DNA of 64,000 bases from contig CP154956.1 of the NCBI GenBank assembly GCA_039621445.1, forward strand, positions 68,332,452 to 68,396,451, in the 5' to 3' direction. The notes beneath the pieces were generated by a model, which worked only from the letters and a program-made list of their open reading frames with translations, was not told the origin of the DNA and ran no database searches. A program made the position numbers and the translations under genes. The stretch comes from Euglena gracilis. Taxonomy: Eukaryota > Euglenida > Euglenophyceae > Euglenales. Positions 31,001-41,600 of the stretch are shown here, piece by piece. How positions within the stretch are numbered: the stretch's first letter is position 1; each line of letters opens with the position of its first letter.

Positions 31001-31989
31001 CCCTCGTGAAGGATATCCATCGCGAGGAGCTGGCAGGGCATGAGATGACTCTTGCCCAACGTTGGAATTATGTGTCAAAGCAACTCAAGCTCACACAGGT
31101 TTTGGGACAAATACAGTCCGCTTTCCAAACGCATCCCACCGCGGGAATCCCTGCGGGTGCGGTTAATGCGTTGCAAAAATCACCCATGTCACCAAGATCA
31201 CCCACCACGGGATCGAAAACGCGGAATCAGCGGTCTTCGGACCAAGGCACGGATAAACTGTGTTTTTTGTGCAACAAATCTGGTCACATGTCTCGGGAAT
31301 GCCCGAATCCCGATGCGCGAAAGCGTATTGGAAGCCCAAGGGGCTCGACCTCCTCACGGGGATCGGGTTCCTCGGCGTTTTCACGACAATCGGGAGTTTC
31401 ACGGTCTTCGGAGAACCGCTTTAGCGGTAGTAGGCCCAAGTCACCATCGCGTGATGGTCGGGAAACCCGTCCTCGCGGTCGGTCACCTGGACCCCCTACC
31501 CGAAAACGGGATTTCAATCGCGACTCTTCACGATCTCGTTCGCGAAGTGGATCATCCTCTTCGCGGGAGTCACCGGGGAAACCCCGGTACACCGGTCATG
31601 GTCGACGGGAAACCCGTTCACCACGACGGTTTGACGGTCGAACGGAATACCGTTCCCCCCGTTATGCGGAATCCCGCCACAAATCCCGTTGTTCACTTTG
31701 CGGTTCCAAAGATCACCACACATCCAAATGTCCCAGATCTCGTTCCCCCCGGCCCGGCTACGGAAATCGCGGTAAGCGCCGCGAGGACCGTGGTAACTCC
31801 TCCAACCGGCAAAAGGTCGGTTTCAAGATATCTTGTTTGGAGGAGGACACCCCGGCTTCGGGCAGGGAGGGGGATGAGACCTCGGACGGGGAATTTAATG
31901 AGGCCCGAATGGCGGTGCGCTCATTGAATTCCATCTATTCCACCAAAAAGTCCGTTGCCGGCTATGCGGCCGGTTCGGACTTGGAGTAG
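28065..31989 (+). pseudogene. gag: Gag of G1b (frame-broken), with two CCHC zinc knuckles
   Basis: The ATG at 28065 is supported by the homologous start in G1a. The frame shifts at a C7 run (28521-28527). Relative to G1a about 50 codons are deleted near 28860, with a second shift. An in-frame TAA at 29098-29100 follows; the rest (29101-31989) is open. Content in order: acidic/Ser-rich start; helical region with many heptads (LEERILHLEQKS, LDDFSRYRKR); Pro/His-rich linker; Retrotrans_gag capsid (WRQFFRDWEYYW, LEKKWRQFAP); knuckle 1 CFLCNKSGHMSREC (31261-31302); an Arg/Ser/Gly-rich stretch; knuckle 2 CSLCGSKDHHTSKC (about 31690-31731). It binds genomic RNA and builds the particle. Confidence 0.88.
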
Positions 31990-32141
31990 GGGAGCCCGAG
32001 GTCCGAGGGCACGGACCTCTGGGCTGATGAACAGATGGAGGTAAGACCTGATCAACCTTACCCCCCCTGCCCATCCGCCTTCACGGTCAGTACCCGGAAT
32101 TATTTCGGGTCCCCTGCCCCCACTCCACATTTCCGCTCGGA

Positions 32142-34421
32142 ATGCTGAGCAAAGTAGGAAAGGGTTCATGGGAGAGCTGGCATGCGAACGTATTTCCGCC
32201 AGACCCTTCACTTTGCGTACCACCAATGGAATTACTTGTCCAAGCGGAAATCCGCATCCAAAATTTCTCCACTAAAGTTAAAATTCTCATTGACACTGGT
32301 TGTCGCATTGCACTGCTCTTTCGGTTGGTGTTGATACCGACCCCGCTCTTGGTAAGCGCCAAGAAACCGATCAAAATTACAACCGCGGATAACACCCCCA
32401 TGTGTGGTGGTGATTTGGGATGTGTGCTCGAGATACTCTTGCCCATCATTCCGAAGCATCACTCACAACCCCCACAATTACAACGTTTCACCAATATTTG
32501 GGGTTACGAGTCCAGAATTCACGGGTCTGACGTAATTTTGGGATACCCATTTTTACGCCAGTACCGATTGGTTGTGGATTGCCACTCCCACGGTTTGCGC
32601 ACAGCACCCACCACTTCATTGACACCCAAACCACCATCACCGTTGGCATCCGCCATGATGACCACCACTTTTCCAACACCGTTACCCACAATGGCCACAC
32701 CGTTATCCACCACACCAACAACCGTTTTCCACACCCGGGGTACGGAGAAAGCCTCCCCCCTGCCCAACGACACACCAACATGCGTTCCACATGAGGCAGG
32801 GCAAGCGAGTAGCGGTACCCCCGCCGTTTCACTGGGTTACAAGACGAAATCCCAAAGGCCTGAAGTAATTACGGTGTCGAGTAGTCGCCCAGCTACACCA
32901 CCACTCCGTTTCCCACCAGTTGTGCCGAATCCAGGCACACCTGTACAAGACTCACCGGCTAATGCCACCGACACCCACTTACACGCACACCCGTCACACC
33001 ATCACACTTCCTTCCAATGTGTGCACTGCAGGAGAATTTCCACCCAATCGGATTTCGATTGTGGATGTTTAGTTGAAAATCCGACACTAATCGCAATTCC
33101 GAATACGGAATCCACACCCCAGGATACACTTGGTTGTAACCCGCAATGCGCGGAGATACACCGAGTACTCCAACAACGCGGAATAACCTCGTTGTTCGGA
33201 AACGCGAAAAGCGTCATGCCTAATCACCAGCCCAAGTACAATTGGTATGAATTTGATGCGGAATGGGGAAATCCCCAACCTGTCCAAACTCCCTTGGGAT
33301 TATCCCTTGAGGTAGTGGAAGACAACCCGCATGTTTGTGGATCCATTCATTGTGTTTCTTCACTCCAACCCGGAAATCGGGTGCATGAATACGCGAAACG
33401 CGTATGGAATGCTTTCAATTTTGGTCAATATCGCATTTTGGAACGATGGTTTTCCACAATCGCGACATTGGCTTATTCTTTTGATTTGGCATTGGAAATC
33501 GATGCGTTTTCATCCAATGCACATGCCCGTTTGCCACGTCATTGGTCACAACACTCCAACGCATTTGATAAATTTTGGGGTGACACGGTGTTATGGATGC
33601 ACCCTCCCCCAAAACTTATCGAATGTGCGGTTGAGAAAATTCTGCGGGATGAAGCCCGTGGAGTTATTCTCATACCCATCATTCCGGAAGCGGAATGGTT
33701 CACCCAACTATCGTATGTATGTTTTTATTGGTGGGATTTACCCACTAATGTACCGATTTTTGAAGATTTTTGTGGTAAAATATTACCACCCTTGCAAGAA
33801 ATCATTTTTCGAGTATGTTTCTTCGATGCATTCGGAATGTCCGAATTCGCGGTGCCGAGGAACCTCGGTAGCCCCAGGGATACCCTGGCGGTTTCCGCAG
33901 TCATCGAGAGTGCAGGTCAGCATCCTAAGTCAGCCGAATTCTGTTCGCGGATTACCCGCGAATTTCACGGCGTGCTGGAAAATCCAGTATACGCGTGCGA
34001 CATCGACCCCGCGATACGCGGTCCGTTTGGTGTTTGTAAGATCGAGCTTAAGGATGGAGCCAAGCCAATGCACCGGAAATTTTTTCGTTGTTCGGGAGAA
34101 CGCGAACAAGCTCTCAATGAAATGATTGAGAAGCTTATTCAGCGCAAGTGGATTGTACCCTCGAAAAGCGAGTGGACATCCCAGGCATTCGTTGTTCCCA
34201 AACCCCCAGACCCTTCAGGTCAGAAGAAATGGAGACTGGTGCTGGATTACCGGTACCTGAACTCCCAAAAAAGGGATGATCCCTTCCCGCTCCCCCTGAT
34301 CGAGGATTTGATCACCAAACAATCGGAAAACCGGTTGTGGTCAATTTTCGATCTGGAGGACGGTTTTCACCAAATGCACTTACACCCTACCCTGACTCCC
34401 AACCATACACGGCATTCGTGA
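32142..34421 (+). CDS. pol: Pol of G1b, 5' part: protease, Dam-like domain, RT start
   Basis: ATG at 32142, 150 nt after gag in a different frame, so it is expressed by frameshift or from separate initiation. The protease has ILIDTGCRIALL (DTG at residues 51-53). A Ser/Thr/Pro-rich linker of about 200 residues follows. The Dam-like region has WGDTVLWMHPPPKL near 33580-33610, where the usual NPPW is changed to HPPP, then ILIPIIPEAEWF. RT begins at ALNEMIEKLIQRKWI, with KWRLVLDYRYLN and SIFDLEDGFHQM. The frame breaks near 34390 by a small indel in a CCCTACCCTGAC duplication. Confidence 0.86.
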   Translation: MLSKVGKGSWESWHANVFPPDPSLCVPPMELLVQAEIRIQNFSTKVKILIDTGCRIALLFRLVLIPTPLLVSAKKPIKITTADNTPMCGGDLGCVLEILLPIIPKHHSQPPQLQRFTNIWGYESRIHGSDVILGYPFLRQYRLVVDCHSHGLRTAPTTSLTPKPPSPLASAMMTTTFPTPLPTMATPLSTTPTTVFHTRGTEKASPLPNDTPTCVPHEAGQASSGTPAVSLGYKTKSQRPEVITVSSSRPATPPLRFPPVVPNPGTPVQDSPANATDTHLHAHPSHHHTSFQCVHCRRISTQSDFDCGCLVENPTLIAIPNTESTPQDTLGCNPQCAEIHRVLQQRGITSLFGNAKSVMPNHQPKYNWYEFDAEWGNPQPVQTPLGLSLEVVEDNPHVCGSIHCVSSLQPGNRVHEYAKRVWNAFNFGQYRILERWFSTIATLAYSFDLALEIDAFSSNAHARLPRHWSQHSNAFDKFWGDTVLWMHPPPKLIECAVEKILRDEARGVILIPIIPEAEWFTQLSYVCFYWWDLPTNVPIFEDFCGKILPPLQEIIFRVCFFDAFGMSEFAVPRNLGSPRDTLAVSAVIESAGQHPKSAEFCSRITREFHGVLENPVYACDIDPAIRGPFGVCKIELKDGAKPMHRKFFRCSGEREQALNEMIEKLIQRKWIVPSKSEWTSQAFVVPKPPDPSGQKKWRLVLDYRYLNSQKRDDPFPLPLIEDLITKQSENRLWSIFDLEDGFHQMHLHPTLTPNHTRHS

Positions 34422-36502
34422 CATCCAAGGGTGTGTACCAATGGACGGTACTCCCCATGGGTGTTAAGAATGGCCCAGCCATGTTTCAGCGCATGATACA
34501 GTGGGTTCTACGCGATTTACCGTTTGCCACTGTGTACATTGATGATGTGCTGGTGGGAACACCACCACCATCCGCAAAATCGAGCGAGGATATCCTCGTC
34601 ACACATTTCCACCATGTTTGCGCGGTATTAGCCGCTTTTCAAAAACATGTGCTTTTCGCGAAAGGCGCGAAAATGCATTTGTTTCGGATTCTCATAAAAT
34701 TTTGCGGTCACATCCTCAGCAATGGACAGCGGAAAGCCGCTCCGAGTAAACTCGAAGCCATTAAGAAATGGACCCCTGAGGTAATCAAAACGATTACTCA
34801 CCTTAAAGGATTTTTGGGATTAGCCCAATACTACGCGATTTATATGAAGGACTTCGCGAAAATTGCGGTACCCCTCACCAAACAGCTCAAAAACCGGGCT
34901 GTTGACAACACCAAAGTCATTTGGGATGACCAAATGCGCGACGCCCTTGAGAAAATCAAGGTTTTGCTTTTGGAGAATGTTGTCCTCGAAATCGCGGACC
35001 CGTACAAACCATACGTGTTGGAAGTCGACAGCAGCGATTACGCTGTTGGCGGAGTTCTTAGCCAGCATAATGCGGCGAATGAGCTGCGACCTGTGGCTTT
35101 CTTCAGCAGAAAGTTACAGGGCGACGATGGAAAAGTTCTAGTCAAATGGAGTATACGCGAGAAGGAAACCTATGCAATCATGCTTATACTCCAGAAATTT
35201 CGAAGCTGGGTAGCCAGCAGCCTCGTCCAGATCCTCGTCAAGACCGACCATGAGAGTCTCCAACACTGGTACACCGAGGATTTGAACAAGGCCATGTCAT
35301 CGGTCGGAAGGCGATGCAGATGGCATGAGTTCTTGAGTCAATTCAACCTTGTGGTTATTTATACCCCTGGAAACACACAAAAAGTAGCGGATCCGCTCAG
35401 TCGGGCCCCTTGGTATAACCCTGGGAACCCGGATGAGGGAGACGCGACTTTTCATGGAAGTCAGGAAGCTGACGACTACGCACGTCAAAACGACGCTGCG
35501 GATAATCTTTTGGATTCTTTTCCCGTTTCACAACTATTCCTGGTCGCACCAGTGCGAGGAAGGCGCCGACGTGGAAGCACGTCCGGGCCCCGGCGTATTA
35601 CGCGCACGGAGTCCCCTTCCCCACTGTTCTTTCGCGAATGGGATTATAGTCGTGATCCGGTGTATGACACCATTGTCACCAGACTTCGTAATGGCGAAGT
35701 GCTGGACAATTACACTCTTTCACCTTTACGGTTGTTTTTTCGCAATGAATCGGGTTACAAATATTGTATTCCCCAGGACCTGGTTGATGATGTGATTTTG
35801 TGTTATCACAACCATGGTCACCCTGGGGCCCCCAAACTTCTTTCGTTGGTGGGCCGCAGGTATTGCACAACCCTGAGCGAGAAAGAGCTTTACTCACGCT
35901 GTTTGCGAATAGCGCAACGGTGTCAAATTTGTCAAGCGGTAAAACCCCGCAGAGGTACCCCCCCTGGTACGATGGACTTTTTCCCCGTACCCCCTGACAT
36001 TTTTACATCCCTCTGCATGGACTTTCTGGAATTAGAACCGTGCAAAGGAACAGACGACAAAATTTACGATTACGTTTTTGTTGTCGTCTGCAGGCTGAGT
36101 GGGTACATTGTAGCCATTCCATGCCAGAAGTCAGGGTTGACTGCCCAAAGTTTGGCAACTATATTTTTGGAGAAATGCATTTGCTTAATGGGTTTACCGA
36201 ATGAAATTGTGAGTGATCAAGACCATTTGATTTCTTCAAGGTTTTTCACCACTTTGTGCGGTTTACTCGGAATCGAGCAACATTTTTCCATTATATACCG
36301 ACCCAAAGGCATTGGTAGAGCCGAGGCAGCCGTGAAATCCGTCGTGAATATGCTTCGCCTTTCACTGGCTGACTCGTGCAGCAACTGGAATATCAGTTCT
36401 ACCATGGTCTTTGTTTTATATCAATACCCTACCAGGGTTGGTTTTGCCGCACTCCCCTTACAAATTAGTTTTCGGACGGGACCCTCCCGCAATAGGGGAT
36501 GA
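34337..36502 (+). CDS. pol: Pol of G1b, middle: RT, RNase H, integrase core
   Basis: Used from about 34390. RT has QPYTAFVTSKGVYQW and the catalytic TVYIDDVLVG (near 34534-34563). RNase H starts at VLEVDSSDYAVGGVLSQ (near 35020) with KTDHESLQHW. The integrase zinc domain is HNHGHPG...CQICQ (35810-35935). The D,D,E core has CMDFLEL, IVSDQDHLISS and GIGRAEAAVKS. It ends by a frameshift near 36430; the integrase C-terminus continues in the next frame. Confidence 0.9.
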   Translation: MVNFRSGGRFSPNALTPYPDSQPYTAFVTSKGVYQWTVLPMGVKNGPAMFQRMIQWVLRDLPFATVYIDDVLVGTPPPSAKSSEDILVTHFHHVCAVLAAFQKHVLFAKGAKMHLFRILIKFCGHILSNGQRKAAPSKLEAIKKWTPEVIKTITHLKGFLGLAQYYAIYMKDFAKIAVPLTKQLKNRAVDNTKVIWDDQMRDALEKIKVLLLENVVLEIADPYKPYVLEVDSSDYAVGGVLSQHNAANELRPVAFFSRKLQGDDGKVLVKWSIREKETYAIMLILQKFRSWVASSLVQILVKTDHESLQHWYTEDLNKAMSSVGRRCRWHEFLSQFNLVVIYTPGNTQKVADPLSRAPWYNPGNPDEGDATFHGSQEADDYARQNDAADNLLDSFPVSQLFLVAPVRGRRRRGSTSGPRRITRTESPSPLFFREWDYSRDPVYDTIVTRLRNGEVLDNYTLSPLRLFFRNESGYKYCIPQDLVDDVILCYHNHGHPGAPKLLSLVGRRYCTTLSEKELYSRCLRIAQRCQICQAVKPRRGTPPGTMDFFPVPPDIFTSLCMDFLELEPCKGTDDKIYDYVFVVVCRLSGYIVAIPCQKSGLTAQSLATIFLEKCICLMGLPNEIVSDQDHLISSRFFTTLCGLLGIEQHFSIIYRPKGIGRAEAAVKSVVNMLRLSLADSCSNWNISSTMVFVLYQYPTRVGFAALPLQISFRTGPSRNRG

Positions 36503-37094
36503 CCCTTCGGAGAGACCCGCCCGAACGAGTGTCAGTTGCGAGACCTGGTTTGCGGAAGTAGAAAATCTACGTTCTGCAGTCCAGAAGCGCGTGACTGATA
36601 TTCATGCAGCAAAACGGAAATCGTTTTTGCAGAATTTCAGGTCACCTGTGTATAGTCCCGGTGACCGCGTGTGGGTACGGAATAGCCGTACTCGCATGCA
36701 GTCTTTCAAGCTGGACCCCCTCTGGCTCGGGCCCTGTGAAATCCTAGAAAGACTAGGTACCAGCGGGCGTTACAAGGTTGCATTACCGAATGGTGTTGAG
36801 GACGTTCATATGGACGACTTCAAACCATACCTGTCGCCACCGGATGGTAAACCCATCCCGTGTTTGCACTTCAAACCCCGTTCCAGATTACCTGAGACGG
36901 ACGACTTTGTAGTCGATAAAATTATCGATCACAAAATCGACAAAGGTATGCACCTTTGGAAGGTCCGCTGGAAAGGGTATGGGCCCGAGGAGGACACTTG
37001 GGAGCCAGCAACCAGTTTTGTTGGGTATGTCCAACAGGATTGGAAGCTGTGGAACAAGAAACATAACATTGATGTTTCCATGACAAGTTTTTGA
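36411..37094 (+). CDS. pol: Pol of G1b, 3' part: integrase C-terminus and chromodomain
   Basis: Continues integrase (PYKLVFGRDPP, GDRVWVRNSRT, LWLGPCEILERLG, VHMDDFKPYL) and ends in a chromodomain, DFVVDKIIDHKI through WKVRWKGYGPEEDTWEP. The aromatic cage positions look preserved. Stop TGA at 37092-37094. This is the usual end of a chromovirus pol, so ORF3 is additional. Confidence 0.9.
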   Translation: MFYINTLPGLVLPHSPYKLVFGRDPPAIGDDPSERPARTSVSCETWFAEVENLRSAVQKRVTDIHAAKRKSFLQNFRSPVYSPGDRVWVRNSRTRMQSFKLDPLWLGPCEILERLGTSGRYKVALPNGVEDVHMDDFKPYLSPPDGKPIPCLHFKPRSRLPETDDFVVDKIIDHKIDKGMHLWKVRWKGYGPEEDTWEPATSFVGYVQQDWKLWNKKHNIDVSMTSF

Positions 37095-37165
37095 GAACTC
37101 ATGGGAAACCCATGTTGTTTTCTCTTCTTTTTATCATTGATTCTTATCATTCTTTCTTTCCGCAG
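37095..37165 (+). promoter_or_regulatory. Candidate 3' splice site ahead of ORF3
   Basis: After the pol stop comes a long pyrimidine-rich run (TTGTTTTCTCTTC, TTCTTATCATTC) ending TTCTTTCCGCAG at 37165. This fits a branch-tract-AG acceptor. It lies 85 bp before the ORF3 ATG (37251). By analogy with spliced env genes in retroviruses it would let ORF3 be translated from a subgenomic RNA; this is inferred. Confidence 0.55.
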
Positions 37166-37250
37166 ACTTTTTAGCAAATAATACTCAAGCGGTTACCCTT
37201 ACTACAACCAACAACCCAAACATCCCACCGTACCGACCCCGGGCTGTATC

Positions 37251-38695
37251 ATGCTGCCCGGTGGAAGGGAGCAAGGCGGAGGACCGCCTTACCACCCCAC
37301 CACTCACCCACAACCTGACCAGTATGCGTACCGATACGGTACGCAGCCACCTGCACGGACTGCGGCTCAGGGAAACCCTGAAGCCAGCAGCAGTAGCAGG
37401 ATGACCCAGATGCCCGCGGAAGCGCGGCCATCTCAGCCATCAGGCTCTCGTCGCCTCCCACCGTATGCGGGTGTGATGATCCACCGCACGGCGGAGACGA
37501 TGAACCGGGTTATGCGTATGAGCGCAAACCCGGCACCAGACCAACTCACACAGGCATTGTGGGATGACCACTGCCGTAAAGTTTTGACCATCGCGAATAC
37601 CCCTCCGGCCCTGTGGTGTATGTGCGCCCAGGCGACGATGACCGGTCTGGTGTATTACAACGACCGGACGCGTCGGGATTCGCGGCGGACATTACCATGC
37701 GTGACCTGGGCGTGGAAGTCCCGCCACAGGTCGCACGGCAGGTACCACCACTTGGCACTTACACTGCACATTTTCGTGCTCTCTCCCCCGGATTACCCGA
37801 GGAAGAGACAGTGGAAGCACCTGTCCGGAGTGAACACCCACGTGTGAAAGAAAGTATTTTTCGATCCCCTGAGCGCATGCCCCGGCGGGATTATCCTGCG
37901 CAGGAGCCTGTGTCTCAGTATACCGTCTCTGGGGATTACCCCCAGGAGGCGCCAAGGCCACGGGATCAGTACGTATATCCACCTCAACCCCACCCAACCA
38001 TACCTGACCCTATCCCACGACGTCCTGCGGAGGGAAATCCTCCCCCGACGTCTGACTCTGCCCGAAACGCTCGTCGGCGGGAAGCCCCGGCAGCGCCTCG
38101 TGCGGCACCAGTTCCCCCGGTACGGGATGAACCCGTTAACCCGTGGACTGGCCGGCCGTTTGAGACTGAGGAGGAGCGTCAACAGTACGAATATGCTGTG
38201 ACGATCCAACGACAAATCGCACGTCGCCCCCCTGTTTCCGCTGGCCAGGGATACCCTGCCCGGGCGGAAATGACACGGGAAGAGCGCCAGCAGTATGATG
38301 CTGCTGTGTCGGCTCTCACAGGAGTCCCAGCTCCATCACGGTCAAGTCAACCAGCGCGACAGCGGGACGTGGCTGTGGCGGAAGCGCCACCAGCACGACC
38401 CACAAGCTCTGCCGCCGGCAAGCGTGACCGCGGCCCGGAAAATCTGACGCCGCAGCCACAGCGCCGCTCGCCGAGGTCGGAAAATCCGCCCGCGGCGATG
38501 CACGTCGACGCTGAGGAGGAAGCTCCACCAGCGCCAGACGTGACGGCAGAACGGGCACGTCGGGAAACCCGACCATCCCCAGTCGCACCGGTTTACTCGA
38601 ATCGTGGTGATGCTGAGCAGGAATTTGCTCGAACGCCAAGCACAGAATCCGTGACTTACCCTGTGTTTACGCCAGAAGACCCAGAATACTGGTAA
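37251..38695 (+). CDS. ORF3 of G1b, N-terminal part, unknown function
   Basis: First ATG after the acceptor. The frame is open to 37847 but a better continuation lies in another frame (to 38695), implying an indel near 37580. The protein is Pro/Arg/Gly/Gln-rich and low in hydrophobic residues. It has repeated short words such as RDEPV, RRETR, EERQQYE and EERQQYD. There is no signal peptide or membrane segment. It ends at TAA 38693-38695, but the same frame continues without another stop for 3.9 kb, so N- and C-terminal parts are probably one protein of about 1,790 residues separated by a nonsense change or by readthrough. I do not recognise the family. Confidence 0.72.
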
Positions 38696-41600
38696 TACTT
38701 TGACCCATACCGGGCGACATTCGAATGGCTGTCAAACACAAAGGGCAAGGGTAAAGGAAAGGGCAAAGGTAAGGGGAAAGGAAAAGGCCAGGAGAAAGGT
38801 GGGAAAGCCCCACCTGGCAAAGGCGGAAAAGCCGCCTGGCCAGCTCCAGGCAAAGGCGGAAAATCTGCCGGACCCCCAGCAGGCAAGGGCGGGAAAGCCG
38901 CCGAACCTTCGAAAACGAAGGATTATGACGTTGCCTCAGTGTTCAAGTACCTGGAGGAGATCTGGCCCAAAATCGACGAGGATCTCCAAAAGTTCACAAG
39001 GGCAGGCAACGTGATCCACCGACCACCGGATGCGGTGCTCGAAGTGGTGCAGAACCGTATGAACGATCACTGCAAACGTTTTTTCTACAGTGCCGAACTT
39101 CATGCGTTCGAGGGATACCCTCATTCGAATGAAGTTGTCCTGGACCAGATGCCTGGTTTCTGGGAACTGTGGTTCTGGTTGGGATACCCCTGCCAGAATT
39201 TCGGCATTTTTACCGACCGAAACGGTCTGACGTATATCGATTGCCTGAATACGTGTGAAGACGGCGAAACGTTCGTCGCACAGCTGAAGGAAATCTTCAA
39301 CCACATGTTTTCGGTCAGCGCACTGGGAATCCAGCGGAAGTATTACCCCCTGCCGGAGAAACTCCAGGCGCAGGCTGCGGTAATGTTCACGAACAACCTC
39401 CAAGTCTTCTTGGACAGCATGTATGGCATGCTGTTCAAGGTACTGGACGTGGACCTCGCGTACCCCCAGCGGTACAAACTGGAATGCCAGTTTTGCAAGG
39501 AAGTCCACATCGTTGACTTCTGGGGTTTCGGAGAACGCGGAAAACCGCCTCCGTCTGCCGAGAATGCCGGCAGCCAGCCGACCAGGAGATTCCTCCTGCA
39601 TCAGTGCCGGAATCCCCAGATTGGAACGCAAGACCGAAAGGTGCTGAAACAGCACCGGCAGAAAATATTTCTGCTGCAGCAGTACTGGCACAGGGCGTGG
39701 ATTACCTACGTCCTGGAGGTCTACATATATTTCCTGGAATATATGACCGCCGATGTGGAAATCCACAGAAAGTGGTTGCCTCGGGGATATATGGAGGTGA
39801 ACGCCAGACCCAATGACCCAGACCAGCGCAGGATGAACCTGCGACCAGACTGGGAAGAGGCCGAAATCGGTCTCCAGGAACACCTGGATACCCAATTCGG
39901 GAATATCCTGATATGGGAGGATTTTCAGATGTTTTTCGCGGCGCACGAAGGGGAAGTCCCTCGTTACGCGTTGCCACTGCCAGCATTCCTGGAAGAAACA
40001 GGAGAGTTTGGCGTGACTGACCATTGTCGACGGCAGTGGGAAGACCTTTGCTTGATCGACGATGATCAACCACAGCCTCCACCCGAAAGCTGGGTGAGAG
40101 CGACGTGGCCGCCCCCATACCCCAACTCTGACAGGAGTGAAAGTATTAGCTTTTTCCGCCTGTCAAACGCACAAGGGTGCTACAGGAGCGGGAAAGACCC
40201 GCGTTCTGCAGCACAGCTACACGCAGCCGAATCCTCTCCGGAAGCGGAAGAGGAGGAGGAAGAGGTCCCAATGGCCGAGGATGAACCTCAGCCAACGGAA
40301 CCTCCGGCACGGGAAACCCGTAGCCCATCGGTAGTGATGCTGGATACTGTGGCAGAAACCGCCCAACACCCAGGATCACAAGCAGGTGAAATGACACCTG
40401 TCCCTCTATCACCAGCCTCACTGGGTACAGCGGGTGTACCAACCCCTCCGCGGGAAAACCCGCCGGAAACGGTACCCCACACGCCTGAGGTATTACGCCT
40501 CAAGCTCCCTGTTTCCGGGGAAACCCCGTTAACCGAGGAGCCAGCCGAGGAGCCCACTTCAGGTGAGGAGAGACGCACCTCGCTGGGCGGACGCGTACTC
40601 GGTGGTTTACGGTCACTGATCGCAGTAGTCACTCCACGTGGCACTGCGGCCAGTTCTTCCACAGCTGCGGCGGAAACTGCCCAGTTGACGGAAGACACAT
40701 CTGACATTGCAGCCATGGTGGAGGATGAACCTCCACCAATGGCAGCGCCACCGCCAGTGTCGGAAGCGACACGGACGGAAGGCGAACAGACGGCAATGAC
40801 TGTGGAGACAACACCAGCCGTGTCAGTACAGGATGAACCTGTATCGACACCGGCGGTACCACCGGAGGCACGGGATGAACCCGTATCTCATGGTACAGCC
40901 ACAGTCACGGCAGAGAAGCGTCAAGGCACACGGACACCGGCGCCTGAAAAACAGGCCGAGCGGGCGTCCATGCCTCCACCACAGGCTCAGCCAGCGCGAA
41001 GTGCACAGGCTAGGCCTACACCAACACCATCCCCCACGGCTACCCCTGGGAAACCTTCGGGAGCCGCGAAGGAGCGTGTAGGACGACCATCAGCTCGGGA
41101 AACCCCTGCTGAAGGTCAACGACGTTCGGCGTCGGGGAAAAGACCCCCGTCCCAAGCGTCACCACGCACGTGGGCAAGCAAACGAGACGCCGAGCGGCGA
41201 CCCTCGGAGACTCCGGAAACCGGAAGCCCGAAGGTCCCGGCAAAATCAAAGCCTGGTGCCGCACCTTGTAAGCCCACACCGAAATCTGGTGATCAGCCCC
41301 CACCGAAAGGCGGTGGTGGTGCTGGCGGCCAGAGTGCTGCATCCTCTTCTCGGGGATTAACCTCGGGACAAGGATTCACGCATGTCACGTCATCCGGCTA
41401 TGGGAAAACCTCACAGCCGAAACCTCCGACAAAGGGGCAGGGAAAATCCCGCGCCTCGACAGCCGAGACACCTTCAGAAGACGAAGTTGTCATCGACTGG
41501 AACGCGATCAATCAGGATAACCCCGACATTCATGACCTGAAAAACAGGTACATGATGATCGCACATAAATTGAGGACACAGCAATGCCTTAACCGGTGGA

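Noticed and set aside
38760-38840. Lys/Gly tract as a separate histone-like gene
   Set aside because: It is in frame with both parts of ORF3, has no own start, and matches the tail style of G2 Gag.
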